Shown here piece after piece: positions 32,739-40,244 of a stretch of 40,244 bases of DNA (positions within the stretch are counted from its first letter, which is position 1; the number at the start of each line of letters is the position of its first letter). Origin of the DNA: Candidatus Epulonipiscium sp. (GTDB taxonomy: Bacteria; Bacillota; Clostridia; Lachnospirales; JAAYNZ01); assembly GCA_012799415.1 (NCBI GenBank), contig JAAZLH010000299.1, forward strand, positions 1-40,244. The letters are read 5' to 3'. Under the pieces are notes generated by a model. That model did no database searches. It saw nothing but the letters and a program-made list of their open reading frames with translations, and was not told the origin of the DNA. Both the position numbers and the translations under genes were made by a program.

Positions 32739-34058
32739 ATGAAGGCTTTAACATTTAAACGTGGCATCTTTCCACCCCATGGAAAGCATTATACAGAAAA
32801 TAAGCCTATCGAAGTCTTGATGCCAGCAGGGGATTTGGTCTATCCTATGATTCAACATATAGGTGCATCCTGTGAACCATTAGTGAAAAAAGGAGATCGT
32901 GTCCTTGTGGGTCAAAAAATAGGGGAAGCAAAGGCTTTTGTATCTGCACCTATTCATAGTACCGTTTCTGGAATTGTCAAAGAGGTTGGGCCTCTATTGC
33001 ATCCAAATGGCAAGAAAGTAGTTTCAGTTGTTGTAGAAAATGATGGACAATATGAAGAAGATCCTTCTATAGGGAGACCAAATGATTATAAAAAAATGTC
33101 AAGAGAAGCAATACTAGAGAAAATTAAGGAGGCAGGCATTGTAGGGATGGGGGGAGCTGGATTTCCTACATTTATTAAATTATCACCACCAATTGAGAAG
33201 AAGATTGATACCATCTTACTTAATGGTGCCGAGTGTGAACCTTATCTTACATCAGATCATCGGGTTATGCTGGAAGAAACCGAACGAGTAGTAGAAGGAC
33301 TGCGCATTATTTTGCACTTATTCCCTGGAGCAAAAGGATATATTGCTATTGAGGATAATAAAAAAGATGCTATTGCTAAAATGAAAGAAGCTACGAAAGA
33401 TGATGAGAATATCGAGGTTGCTATTTTAAAAACAAAATACCCACAAGGCTCTGAGAAACAACTTATTTATGCTTGTACAAAAAGAGAAGTTCCCTCAGGA
33501 AAATTACCTGCAGATGTAGGATGTATTGTACAAAATATAGATACTGTTGTAGCCATTCATCGTGCTATTGTACGGGGACGTCCTCTTATGCGTAGAATAG
33601 TAACAGTTACAGGTGGAGCAATTCAAAATCCTAAAAACTTCAAGGTAAGAATTGGGACAACCTATCGTGAACTAATTGAAGCAGCAGGCGGTTTTAAAGA
33701 AGATCCTGTAAAAATCATATCAGGTGGTCCAATGATGGGGACTCCTTTGTTTTCTTTAGATATTCCTATCATTAAAACATCTTCAGCTATTTTATGCCTA
33801 ACCAAGGAGGAAACGGAATTATCAGCAGAGAGAGCATGTATTCGCTGTGGGAAATGTGTAGATGTCTGCCCTATGAATTTGCTACCTCTATCTCTCAATT
33901 TTCATTCTCTACATGAAGAATGGGATGCTTTTGAAAAAGAAAATGGGTTAGATTGTATGGAATGCGGAAGCTGTTCATACATCTGCCCTGCAAAACGACA
34001 TTTGTTGCAATCTATACGAACAGGAAAACAAACAGTATTGATGAATAAAAAGAAATAG
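32739..34058 (+). CDS. rnfC: Rnf complex subunit RnfC (NADH-binding)
   Basis: A 439-residue peripheral subunit of the Rnf ferredoxin:NAD+ oxidoreductase, which couples ferredoxin oxidation to ion pumping. It has an N-terminal RnfC barrel-sandwich region, an NADH/FMN-binding Rossmann-like core (GIVGMGGAGFPTFIKLSPP; LLNGAECEPYLTSDHR) and two [4Fe-4S] clusters near the C-terminus: C367, C370, C373, C377 and C406, C409, C412, C416. It is shorter at the C-terminus than proteobacterial RnfC and normal for Clostridia. RBS GGAGGG. First gene of rnfCDGEAB, the usual clostridial order. Confidence 0.96.
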   Translation: MKALTFKRGIFPPHGKHYTENKPIEVLMPAGDLVYPMIQHIGASCEPLVKKGDRVLVGQKIGEAKAFVSAPIHSTVSGIVKEVGPLLHPNGKKVVSVVVENDGQYEEDPSIGRPNDYKKMSREAILEKIKEAGIVGMGGAGFPTFIKLSPPIEKKIDTILLNGAECEPYLTSDHRVMLEETERVVEGLRIILHLFPGAKGYIAIEDNKKDAIAKMKEATKDDENIEVAILKTKYPQGSEKQLIYACTKREVPSGKLPADVGCIVQNIDTVVAIHRAIVRGRPLMRRIVTVTGGAIQNPKNFKVRIGTTYRELIEAAGGFKEDPVKIISGGPMMGTPLFSLDIPIIKTSSAILCLTKEETELSAERACIRCGKCVDVCPMNLLPLSLNFHSLHEEWDAFEKENGLDCMECGSCSYICPAKRHLLQSIRTGKQTVLMNKKK

Positions 34059-34073
34059 ATAAGGGGGATTTTT

Positions 34074-35030
34074 GTGGAGCGTACAGTTTATACCGTATCC
34101 GCATCACCACATATACATGCTAAACATACCATTGATAGCATTATGAAGGATGTGGTTATTGCTTTATTACCAGCAGTAATTATGGCAATTTACGTGTTTC
34201 GGTGGCCAGCATTATGGGTGATGGTTGTTTCGATTTTGTCCTGTATTGGAGCAGAAGCTTTATGGCAAAAACTAACTAAGCAACCTATTACGATTACAGA
34301 CTTTAGTGCAGTAGTAACTGGTTTGCTCTTGGCATTTAATATGCCAGCAACTGTTCCTTTGTGGATACCAGTTATTGGGGGGGTATTTGCAATCATTCTT
34401 GTAAAACAGGTTTTTGGGGGGCTAGGACAAAATTTTATGAATCCAGCCTTGGCAGCACGAGCAGTACTATTGGCCTCTTGGCCCAAACACATGACAAATT
34501 GGTTTCTAGACGGGGTGACAGCAGCCACTCCCCTAGCTATTTTGAAAGAGGGGATGGGTACAGGTGTTTATGAAAACTTGCCTTCAGTTTCCCATTTGTT
34601 GATTGGAACGATAGGAGGTTGCTTAGGTGAGACATCAGCTATTGCCCTTCTCCTAGGAGCAGGTTACTTATTGTATAAACGTATTATTCATTGGCGTATT
34701 CCAGCAAGCTTTATAGGAACGGTATTTTTCCTTACTTGGATTTTAGGGCGGAGTGGTATGTTTCAAGCCAATCCTTTTTATGAAATTTTAGCAGGTGGAT
34801 TATTATTAGGAGCCTTTTTTATGGCAACGGATTATACTACTTCACCAGTGACGCCACTTGGGCAATGGATCATGGGTATTGGTTGTGGCTTAATGACAAC
34901 ACTTATTCGTTTGTTTGGGGGATATCCAGAAGGTGTGACGTATTCTATTTTGTTAATGAATTTGTTTGTTCCTCTTTTAGACAGATATACACAACCCAAA
35001 GTTTTTGGGGAGGTGAAATCCAATGAATGA
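34074..35030 (+). CDS. rnfD: Rnf complex subunit RnfD
   Basis: A 318-residue integral membrane flavoprotein related to NqrB, with about eight to ten transmembrane helices. The covalent-FMN site is in LDGVTAATPLA with the acceptor threonine probably T152. The stretch GGLGQNFMNPALAARA (115-130) is also conserved. Starts with GTG at 34074 after AAGGGGGA. The 3' end overlaps rnfG by 8 bases, so translation is probably coupled. Confidence 0.95.
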   Translation: MERTVYTVSASPHIHAKHTIDSIMKDVVIALLPAVIMAIYVFRWPALWVMVVSILSCIGAEALWQKLTKQPITITDFSAVVTGLLLAFNMPATVPLWIPVIGGVFAIILVKQVFGGLGQNFMNPALAARAVLLASWPKHMTNWFLDGVTAATPLAILKEGMGTGVYENLPSVSHLLIGTIGGCLGETSAIALLLGAGYLLYKRIIHWRIPASFIGTVFFLTWILGRSGMFQANPFYEILAGGLLLGAFFMATDYTTSPVTPLGQWIMGIGCGLMTTLIRLFGGYPEGVTYSILLMNLFVPLLDRYTQPKVFGEVKSNE

Positions 35031-35586
35031 TATAGTAAGGGTAGGCTTTATTTTATGTATTATTACCGTACTTTCTGGATTTGCTATTAGTGGGGTATAT
35101 GAAATTACAAAAGAACCTATTGCTATTCAAAAAGAAAAAGCCCAGCAGGAGGCTATGGAGACTGTTTTAAAAGGTGTAGATCATTTTGAACTAGTGAATC
35201 AAAATGATGCTGAGATAAAGCAAGGTGTTTTAGAAATTCATACAGGTTATCAAAAAGATCAGATCATTGGCTATGTAATGAAAGTAGTGACCAGAGGTTA
35301 TGGGGGAAATATGGAGCTTATGGTTGGAATTGATCAAGGTGGAGTGATTCAAGGTGTTAAAATTCTTGGACATTCTGAAACGCCGGGTTTAGGAGCTAAT
35401 GCCCAAGAACCTGAGTTTCTAGATCAGTATAAAGGCAAGTCTACAGAACAACCTTTATCTGTAATAAAAGGGCAAGCAACTGGAGAAGCTGAAATCGAAG
35501 CCATTACTAGTGCTACAATTACAGCGGAGGCTGTTACAAGCGCTATTAACGAAGCGCGTAGTGTATTTAAGGAACAATTGAATTAA
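35023..35586 (+). CDS. rnfG: Rnf complex subunit RnfG
   Basis: A 187-residue subunit with one N-terminal membrane helix (about residues 6-26) and an extracytoplasmic FMN-binding domain. The FMN-threonine motif is ITSATITAEAV (161-171) with the acceptor probably T165; GHSETPGLGANA (116-127) is the other family signature. It passes electrons between RnfD and the rest of the complex. Starts inside the rnfD 3' end, with RBS GGGGAGG in rnfD. Confidence 0.95.
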   Translation: MNDIVRVGFILCIITVLSGFAISGVYEITKEPIAIQKEKAQQEAMETVLKGVDHFELVNQNDAEIKQGVLEIHTGYQKDQIIGYVMKVVTRGYGGNMELMVGIDQGGVIQGVKILGHSETPGLGANAQEPEFLDQYKGKSTEQPLSVIKGQATGEAEIEAITSATITAEAVTSAINEARSVFKEQLN

Positions 35587-35598
35587 AGGGGGATCCAG

Positions 35599-36192
35599 AT
35601 GAGTATCATCAAAGAACGGCTTAAAAATGGAATTATTACTGAAAATGCTACTTTTGTCCAAGTGCTTGGGATGTGTCCTACATTAGCAGTAACCACATCA
35701 GCAAAAAATGGATTAGGTATGGGGTTAGCCACAACAGCGGTTTTAATTTGTTCGAATATGGCCATCTCATTGGTTCGAAAATTAATTCCACCCAACATTA
35801 GAATTCCATCATTTGTTGTTATTATAGCAAGCTTTGTAACAGTAATTGAGCTTTTATTAGAGGGATATATGACTGCACTCTATGATTCTTTAGGATTATT
35901 TATTCCATTAATTGTTGTAAATTGCATTATTTTAGGCAGGGCAGAGGCTTATGCTTCTAAAAACTCTATTTGGGCATCTTTATTTGATGGATTAGGGGCA
36001 GGATTAGGATTTACTTTATCCTTAACAATTATGGGGATTATCAGAGAATTCCTTGGAACAGGTAAAGTTTTTAATAAAATTATTATGCCTACGACCTTTG
36101 AACCCGCATTAATTATGATTATGGCTCCTGGCGCATTTTTTGCATTGGGCATTCTCATGGCAATTTTAAATGCTTATCAATTAAAAAAATAA
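35599..36192 (+). CDS. rnfE: Rnf complex subunit RnfE
   Basis: A 197-residue six-helix membrane protein, homologous to RnfA and inserted in the opposite orientation. The conserved Cys-containing half-helix motifs are QVLGMCPTLAVTTSAKNGLG (residues 21-40) and LIVVNCIILGRAEAYA; the two cysteines would hold the intramembrane Fe-S centre shared with RnfA. RBS AAAGGGGGA. Six bases into the operon spacing from rnfG, consistent with one transcript. Confidence 0.95.
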   Translation: MSIIKERLKNGIITENATFVQVLGMCPTLAVTTSAKNGLGMGLATTAVLICSNMAISLVRKLIPPNIRIPSFVVIIASFVTVIELLLEGYMTALYDSLGLFIPLIVVNCIILGRAEAYASKNSIWASLFDGLGAGLGFTLSLTIMGIIREFLGTGKVFNKIIMPTTFEPALIMIMAPGAFFALGILMAILNAYQLKK

Positions 36193-36216
36193 TCTATTTG
36201 CAGGAGGAAAATGGTA

Positions 36217-36792
36217 ATGACGGATATTTTAATTATTTTTCTTGGGGCTATTTTTGTTAATAACTTTGTTTTATCTCGCTTTCTTGGTATTTGCCCCTTT
36301 TTAGGTGTCTCTAAGAAAACAGAAACAGCAATGGGGATGGGAATTGCTGTTACCTTTGTTATGACTTTAGCTTCCATTATGTCATATATTGTTTATGAGT
36401 GGATTTTAATTCCTTTAGAAATTGAGTATTTATATACCATTGCTTTTATTTTAGTAATAGCAGCTCTAGTACAATTAGTGGAGATGATTATTCAGAAAAC
36501 GAGTCCTACTTTGTATCAGGCATTAGGAGTTTATCTTCCATTAATTACTACAAATTGTGCTGTTTTGGGAGTGGCAATTATTAATAAAAATGAAGGTTAC
36601 AATTTAATTAAGACTATTTTTAGTGGTTTAGGAGGAGCCCTTGGCTTTACCTTATCTATTGTATTATTTGCTGGTATTAGAGAGCGCATTGAAAAAAATC
36701 AGATTTTACTTCCTTTTAGGGGATTTCCAATTGCGTTAATTACAGCAGGTTTAATGGCGATTGCCTTTTTAGGTTTTCAAGGGTTATTATAA
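36217..36792 (+). CDS. rnfA: Rnf complex subunit RnfA
   Basis: A 191-residue six-helix partner of RnfE. Motifs: [20 protein letters not shown] near the start and [15 protein letters not shown] in the second half, each with the cysteine expected to bind the shared intramembrane cluster. Start choice: AGGAGG (36203-36208) is 8 bases from the ATG at 36217 but only 2 from an ATG at 36211, and family members begin MT(D/E)xLxIF, so I choose 36217. Followed by rnfB after 27 bases. Confidence 0.95.
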   Translation: MTDILIIFLGAIFVNNFVLSRFLGICPFLGVSKKTETAMGMGIAVTFVMTLASIMSYIVYEWILIPLEIEYLYTIAFILVIAALVQLVEMIIQKTSPTLYQALGVYLPLITTNCAVLGVAIINKNEGYNLIKTIFSGLGGALGFTLSIVLFAGIRERIEKNQILLPFRGFPIALITAGLMAIAFLGFQGLL

Positions 36793-36819
36793 GAAGATTT
36801 CAACAAAGGGGGGGCAACC

Positions 36820-37617
36820 ATGGATATCATGAATATTTTATACCCAATGATTAGTATAGGTGGATTGGGTTTAGTTTTTGGTGTGGGATTAGGGTATGCT
36901 TCAAAAAAATTTGCAGTAGATGTGGATCCTAGAGTTCCTTTACTACGGGATGTATTGCCTGCTGCTAACTGTGGCGGGTGTGGATATGCAGGTTGTGATG
37001 CTTTTGCTGCTGCTTTAGCTGCTGGGGACGCAAGCCCTACAGCTTGCCCTGTAGGAGGAGCAAAGGTAGCTCAACAACTAGCAGAAATTTTAGGAATGAC
37101 AGTAGAACCAAAACAAGCAACAACTGCTTTTGTACAATGCAATGGGACCTGTGAAAAGAGTCAAAATCAGTATGAATACCATGGTATTATTGACTGTAAG
37201 GAAGCATCTTTTTTACCTGGTGCTGGTCCTAAAAGTTGTTCCTATGGCTGTATGGGCCTTGGGACTTGTGTACGTGCTTGTCCTTTTGATGCCATAGAAA
37301 TAAAAGATGGTATTGCTGTTATTATTGAAGAAAAATGTACAAGTTGTGGTAATTGTGTGAAGGCTTGCCCAAAATCTTTAATAGAAATTATTCCAGTGGA
37401 AAAACGAGTTCGTGTAGCTTGTAATTCTAAGGATAAAGGAAAAGATGTAAGAGGTATTTGCACAGTGGGGTGCATAGGATGCCGTATGTGTGTACGTGCT
37501 TGCGAGTATGAAGCCATTGATTTTGATAATCAATTAGCTCATATTAATTATGAAAAATGTACCCAATGTATGGCTTGTGTTCAAAAATGTCCTACAAAAG
37601 CTATTATTGGAGAATAG
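36820..37617 (+). CDS. rnfB: Rnf complex subunit RnfB (polyferredoxin)
   Basis: A 265-residue ferredoxin-accepting subunit. An N-terminal membrane helix (about residues 5-26) is followed by a four-cysteine Fe-S domain (C51, C54, C59, C76 in AANCGGCGYAGCD and ACPVGG) and ferredoxin-like clusters: CSYGCMGLGTCVRACP, CTSCGNCVKACP, CTVGCIGCRMCVRACE and CTQCMACVQKCP. This gives about five [4Fe-4S] sites. It takes electrons from reduced ferredoxin. RBS AAAGGGGGG. Last gene of the operon, before a terminator. Confidence 0.95.
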   Translation: MDIMNILYPMISIGGLGLVFGVGLGYASKKFAVDVDPRVPLLRDVLPAANCGGCGYAGCDAFAAALAAGDASPTACPVGGAKVAQQLAEILGMTVEPKQATTAFVQCNGTCEKSQNQYEYHGIIDCKEASFLPGAGPKSCSYGCMGLGTCVRACPFDAIEIKDGIAVIIEEKCTSCGNCVKACPKSLIEIIPVEKRVRVACNSKDKGKDVRGICTVGCIGCRMCVRACEYEAIDFDNQLAHINYEKCTQCMACVQKCPTKAIIGE

Positions 37618-37623
37618 AAACTT

Positions 37624-37655
37624 AGAAAAGGCGAATTTTGTTCGCCTTTTTCTAT
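37624..37655 (+). terminator. intrinsic terminator after the rnf operon
   Basis: AGAAAAGGCGAA pairs with TTCGCCTTTTTCT across a 5-base loop, with the T-rich 3' arm acting as the U tract. Confidence 0.88.
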
Positions 37656-37797
37656 ACAAAAAATAAAAATTATGCTACAATAAAAAGTATAAACTGGAAT
37701 TTCAATCTTGAACATTTTAGCTGCTCAAGATAAAAGATAAATTTACATAGTCATATTTAAAAATAGAGGCAGATGAACAAAAGAGAGGGGAAAAGCA

Positions 37798-38058
37798 ATG
37801 TACCTTAAAAAACAAAAAAATGGTTGGGCTTTATTTTTGTTACTTTTAGCAGGTATTGTTATTGGAGGGGCAATTGGAGAATGGCTAGGCACACAGCCCT
37901 ATTTACAGTGGCTACGGTATGGTTTTGTTTTTGGAATGGAGCAACCTTTTGTCCTGAATTTACAAATTATTCAATTTACATTAGGTGTGGGCATCAAGAT
38001 TACAATTGCAGGAATTTTAGGAATGTTGATTTCAGTTTTTTTCTATAGAAAATTATAA
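37798..38058 (+). CDS. DUF4321 small membrane protein
   Basis: An 86-residue protein with two hydrophobic segments (residues 10-30 and about 56-84) and a short extracytoplasmic loop between them. It resembles the DUF4321 family, which in Clostridia lies just upstream of maf, radC and mreB. RBS GAGAGGGG. Function unknown; the context with mreB suggests an envelope-related role but that is inference. It is 38 bases from maf. Confidence 0.7.
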   Translation: MYLKKQKNGWALFLLLLAGIVIGGAIGEWLGTQPYLQWLRYGFVFGMEQPFVLNLQIIQFTLGVGIKITIAGILGMLISVFFYRKL

Positions 38059-38096
38059 AGTGAAAAATCTATGTTATATGTAAAAGAGGTGAATGA

Positions 38097-38699
38097 TTGA
38101 AAAAAATTATTCTTGCATCTAAATCACCACGCAGACAGGCTCTTTTAAAACAGATAGGGTTGTCTTTTGAGATAAAAGTTAGTGATATAGAAGAAGAAAT
38201 AGATAAGAATTTGCCTATCGAGGAGCAGGTTCAGAAATTAGCTTATGATAAAGCTAAAGCTGTAGAAGTTCTAGTCAAAGAGCCCTGTATTATTATTGGA
38301 GCTGATACTATTGTTACCTGTGGTGAACATATTCTTGGAAAACCTAAAAATACTCAAGACGCATATCGAATGCTCCATATGTTGCAAGGACAAATTCATA
38401 CTGTATATACTGGTGTTGCTATATTAGAAAAAGATAGGAACCAACTAGGTTCATCTCTTTGTTTTACCGAATCAGCTAGAGTTTATATGAAAGCCTTAAG
38501 TAATGAAGAAATATGGAGTTATATTGATTCCAAAGAGCCAAATGATAAGGCAGGGTCTTATGCTATTCAAGGGAAAGGATCAATATTTGTTGAGCGTATT
38601 GAAGGAGATTACAATACTGTGGTTGGGCTTCCATTGGCTCGTTTATATGATGCTCTAAAAAATAAAATAGACATTAAAAAATATTGGTTACAAAGCTAA
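38097..38699 (+). CDS. maf: Maf-family nucleoside triphosphate pyrophosphatase
   Basis: A 200-residue Maf/YhdE-type pyrophosphatase that hydrolyses dTTP, UTP and modified nucleotides and has been linked to septum control. Motifs: ILASKSPRRQALL (residues 5-17), the catalytic Asp in IIGADTIV (D70), LGKPKNTQDAYRMLHML, and DKAGSYAIQGKGSIF near the C-terminus. Starts with TTG at 38097 after AGAGGTGA; no usable ATG is in frame. It overlaps nothing, and radC follows after 11 bases. Confidence 0.93.
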   Translation: MKKIILASKSPRRQALLKQIGLSFEIKVSDIEEEIDKNLPIEEQVQKLAYDKAKAVEVLVKEPCIIIGADTIVTCGEHILGKPKNTQDAYRMLHMLQGQIHTVYTGVAILEKDRNQLGSSLCFTESARVYMKALSNEEIWSYIDSKEPNDKAGSYAIQGKGSIFVERIEGDYNTVVGLPLARLYDALKNKIDIKKYWLQS

Positions 38700-38710
38700 G
38701 GAGGGGAAAT

Positions 38711-39415
38711 ATGGAATTAAACACTCAGAAAGTGACCATGAAAGAGTTGCCAGATTCAGAAAAGCCTTATGAAAAGCTGATGAAGTATGGCCCTGCTTTT
38801 CTTTCTGATGCAGAATTGCTAGCCATTATTTTTCGTGTTGGTTCAAGAGGAGAGCGGGCAGTAGAAACGGCCCAGCGATTATTATGTTTAAATGATCATA
38901 ATCCAGGGCTTATTGGGCTTTATGATATGAGTTTAAAAGATTTACAAAGAATCAAAGGTATCGGGCAAGTTAAATCTATACAGATTCAGGCGGTTATGGA
39001 ACTATCTAAGAGGATTGCTAAGTGCCAGGCACAGAAACAATTTAAAATTTCGTCTCCAAGTGCAGTTGCTCATATCTATATGGAAGAAATGCGATATTTA
39101 AAACAAGAGCATTTTAAAGTTGTTTTGCTGGATACAAAAAATAAAATCATTGGGGATCGTGATGTTACAATTGGGAGTATCAATTCTTCTATTGTTCACC
39201 CAAGAGAGGTTTTTAAAGAGGCAATTCAACGTAGTGCTGCTCATATTATAATAGTCCATAACCACCCAAGTGGAGATCCTACACCAAGCAGAGAAGATAT
39301 TGAGGTAACAAAGCGTATTATAGAAGCAGGAAACTTACTAGGTGTTCCAGTTTTGGATCATATTATTATTGGGAATGGAAAATATATTAGTTTGAAAGAA
39401 AAAGACCTATGTTAA
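38711..39415 (+). CDS. radC: RadC family JAB-domain protein
   Basis: A 234-residue UPF0758 protein. An N-terminal helix-hairpin-helix region (LKDLQRIKGIGQVKSIQIQA) is followed by a JAMM/MPN-like metallo domain with E in SSIVHPREVFKEAI and HNHPSGDPTPSREDIE. The true biological role is unsettled; the name radC is historical. I use the ATG at 38711, preceded by AAGGAGGGG, not the ATG at 38684 inside maf. The stop lies within the terminator stem. Neighbours maf and mreB match the common Firmicutes order. Confidence 0.93.
   Translation: MELNTQKVTMKELPDSEKPYEKLMKYGPAFLSDAELLAIIFRVGSRGERAVETAQRLLCLNDHNPGLIGLYDMSLKDLQRIKGIGQVKSIQIQAVMELSKRIAKCQAQKQFKISSPSAVAHIYMEEMRYLKQEHFKVVLLDTKNKIIGDRDVTIGSINSSIVHPREVFKEAIQRSAAHIIIVHNHPSGDPTPSREDIEVTKRIIEAGNLLGVPVLDHIIIGNGKYISLKEKDLC

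Positions 39416-40244
<829 letters not shown>

Noticed and set aside
38684..38710. Earlier ATG for radC
   Set aside because: Inside maf with no RBS; the ATG at 38711 follows AAGGAGGGG.

Overview
The window is a gene-dense, AT-rich segment of a chromosome, almost entirely on the + strand, with only one clear minus-strand gene. The content points to an anaerobic, endospore-forming Clostridia member (Firmicutes/Bacillota). It carries spoIIM, an IspH-ribosomal S1 fusion, a complete six-gene Rnf complex, a sensory [FeFe]-hydrogenase-like protein, a split Na+-type decarboxylase operon and Gram-positive scpAB/dac genes. I do not assign a genus. No tRNA, rRNA, CRISPR array, insertion sequence or prophage was seen.

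Layout. 1-4.7 kb: end of proC, spoIIM (behind a sigma-E-like promoter), xerD, deoB and a first D,D-carboxypeptidase. 4.7-9.5 kb: a site-2-type protease, scpA, scpB, a second D,D-carboxypeptidase, rluB and an MnmM/YtqB-type methyltransferase. 9.6-14.65 kb: a five-gene biotin-dependent decarboxylase/transcarboxylase operon (12S-like carboxyltransferase, OadG-like anchor, biotin carrier, Na+-pump beta subunit, 5S-like alpha subunit) closed by a strong terminator. 14.7-20.1 kb: an RpiR regulator, an HI0933-type flavoprotein, aroH, cmk and ispH-rpsA. 20.2-25 kb: a BMP-lipoprotein nucleoside-type ABC transporter.

25-32.4 kb is the most unusual part. A four-gene signalling cassette (DRTGG protein, RsbW-like ATPase, HydS-like [FeFe]-hydrogenase sensor, second DRTGG protein) is separated from a second cassette-type ATPase by about 4.4 kb. 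That stretch holds a MocR regulator whose PLP site looks destroyed, a LacI regulator, an isolated L-rhamnose isomerase and several dyad elements. The NuoE/NuoF/HydA genes that often accompany such cassettes are absent here, and an rnfCDGEAB operon follows instead (32.7-37.6 kb). 37.8-40.2 kb holds a DUF4321 membrane protein, maf, radC and the start of mreB.

How it fits together. The Rnf complex couples ferredoxin/NAD redox chemistry to an ion gradient, and the decarboxylase operon is of the Na+-pumping type, so the window is rich in ion-motive bioenergetics. The HydS-like cassette could sense H2 or ferredoxin redox state, and its position next to Rnf suggests, but does not prove, a regulatory link. 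The remaining genes are housekeeping: peptidoglycan trimming, chromosome segregation, RNA modification, nucleoside salvage and cell shape.
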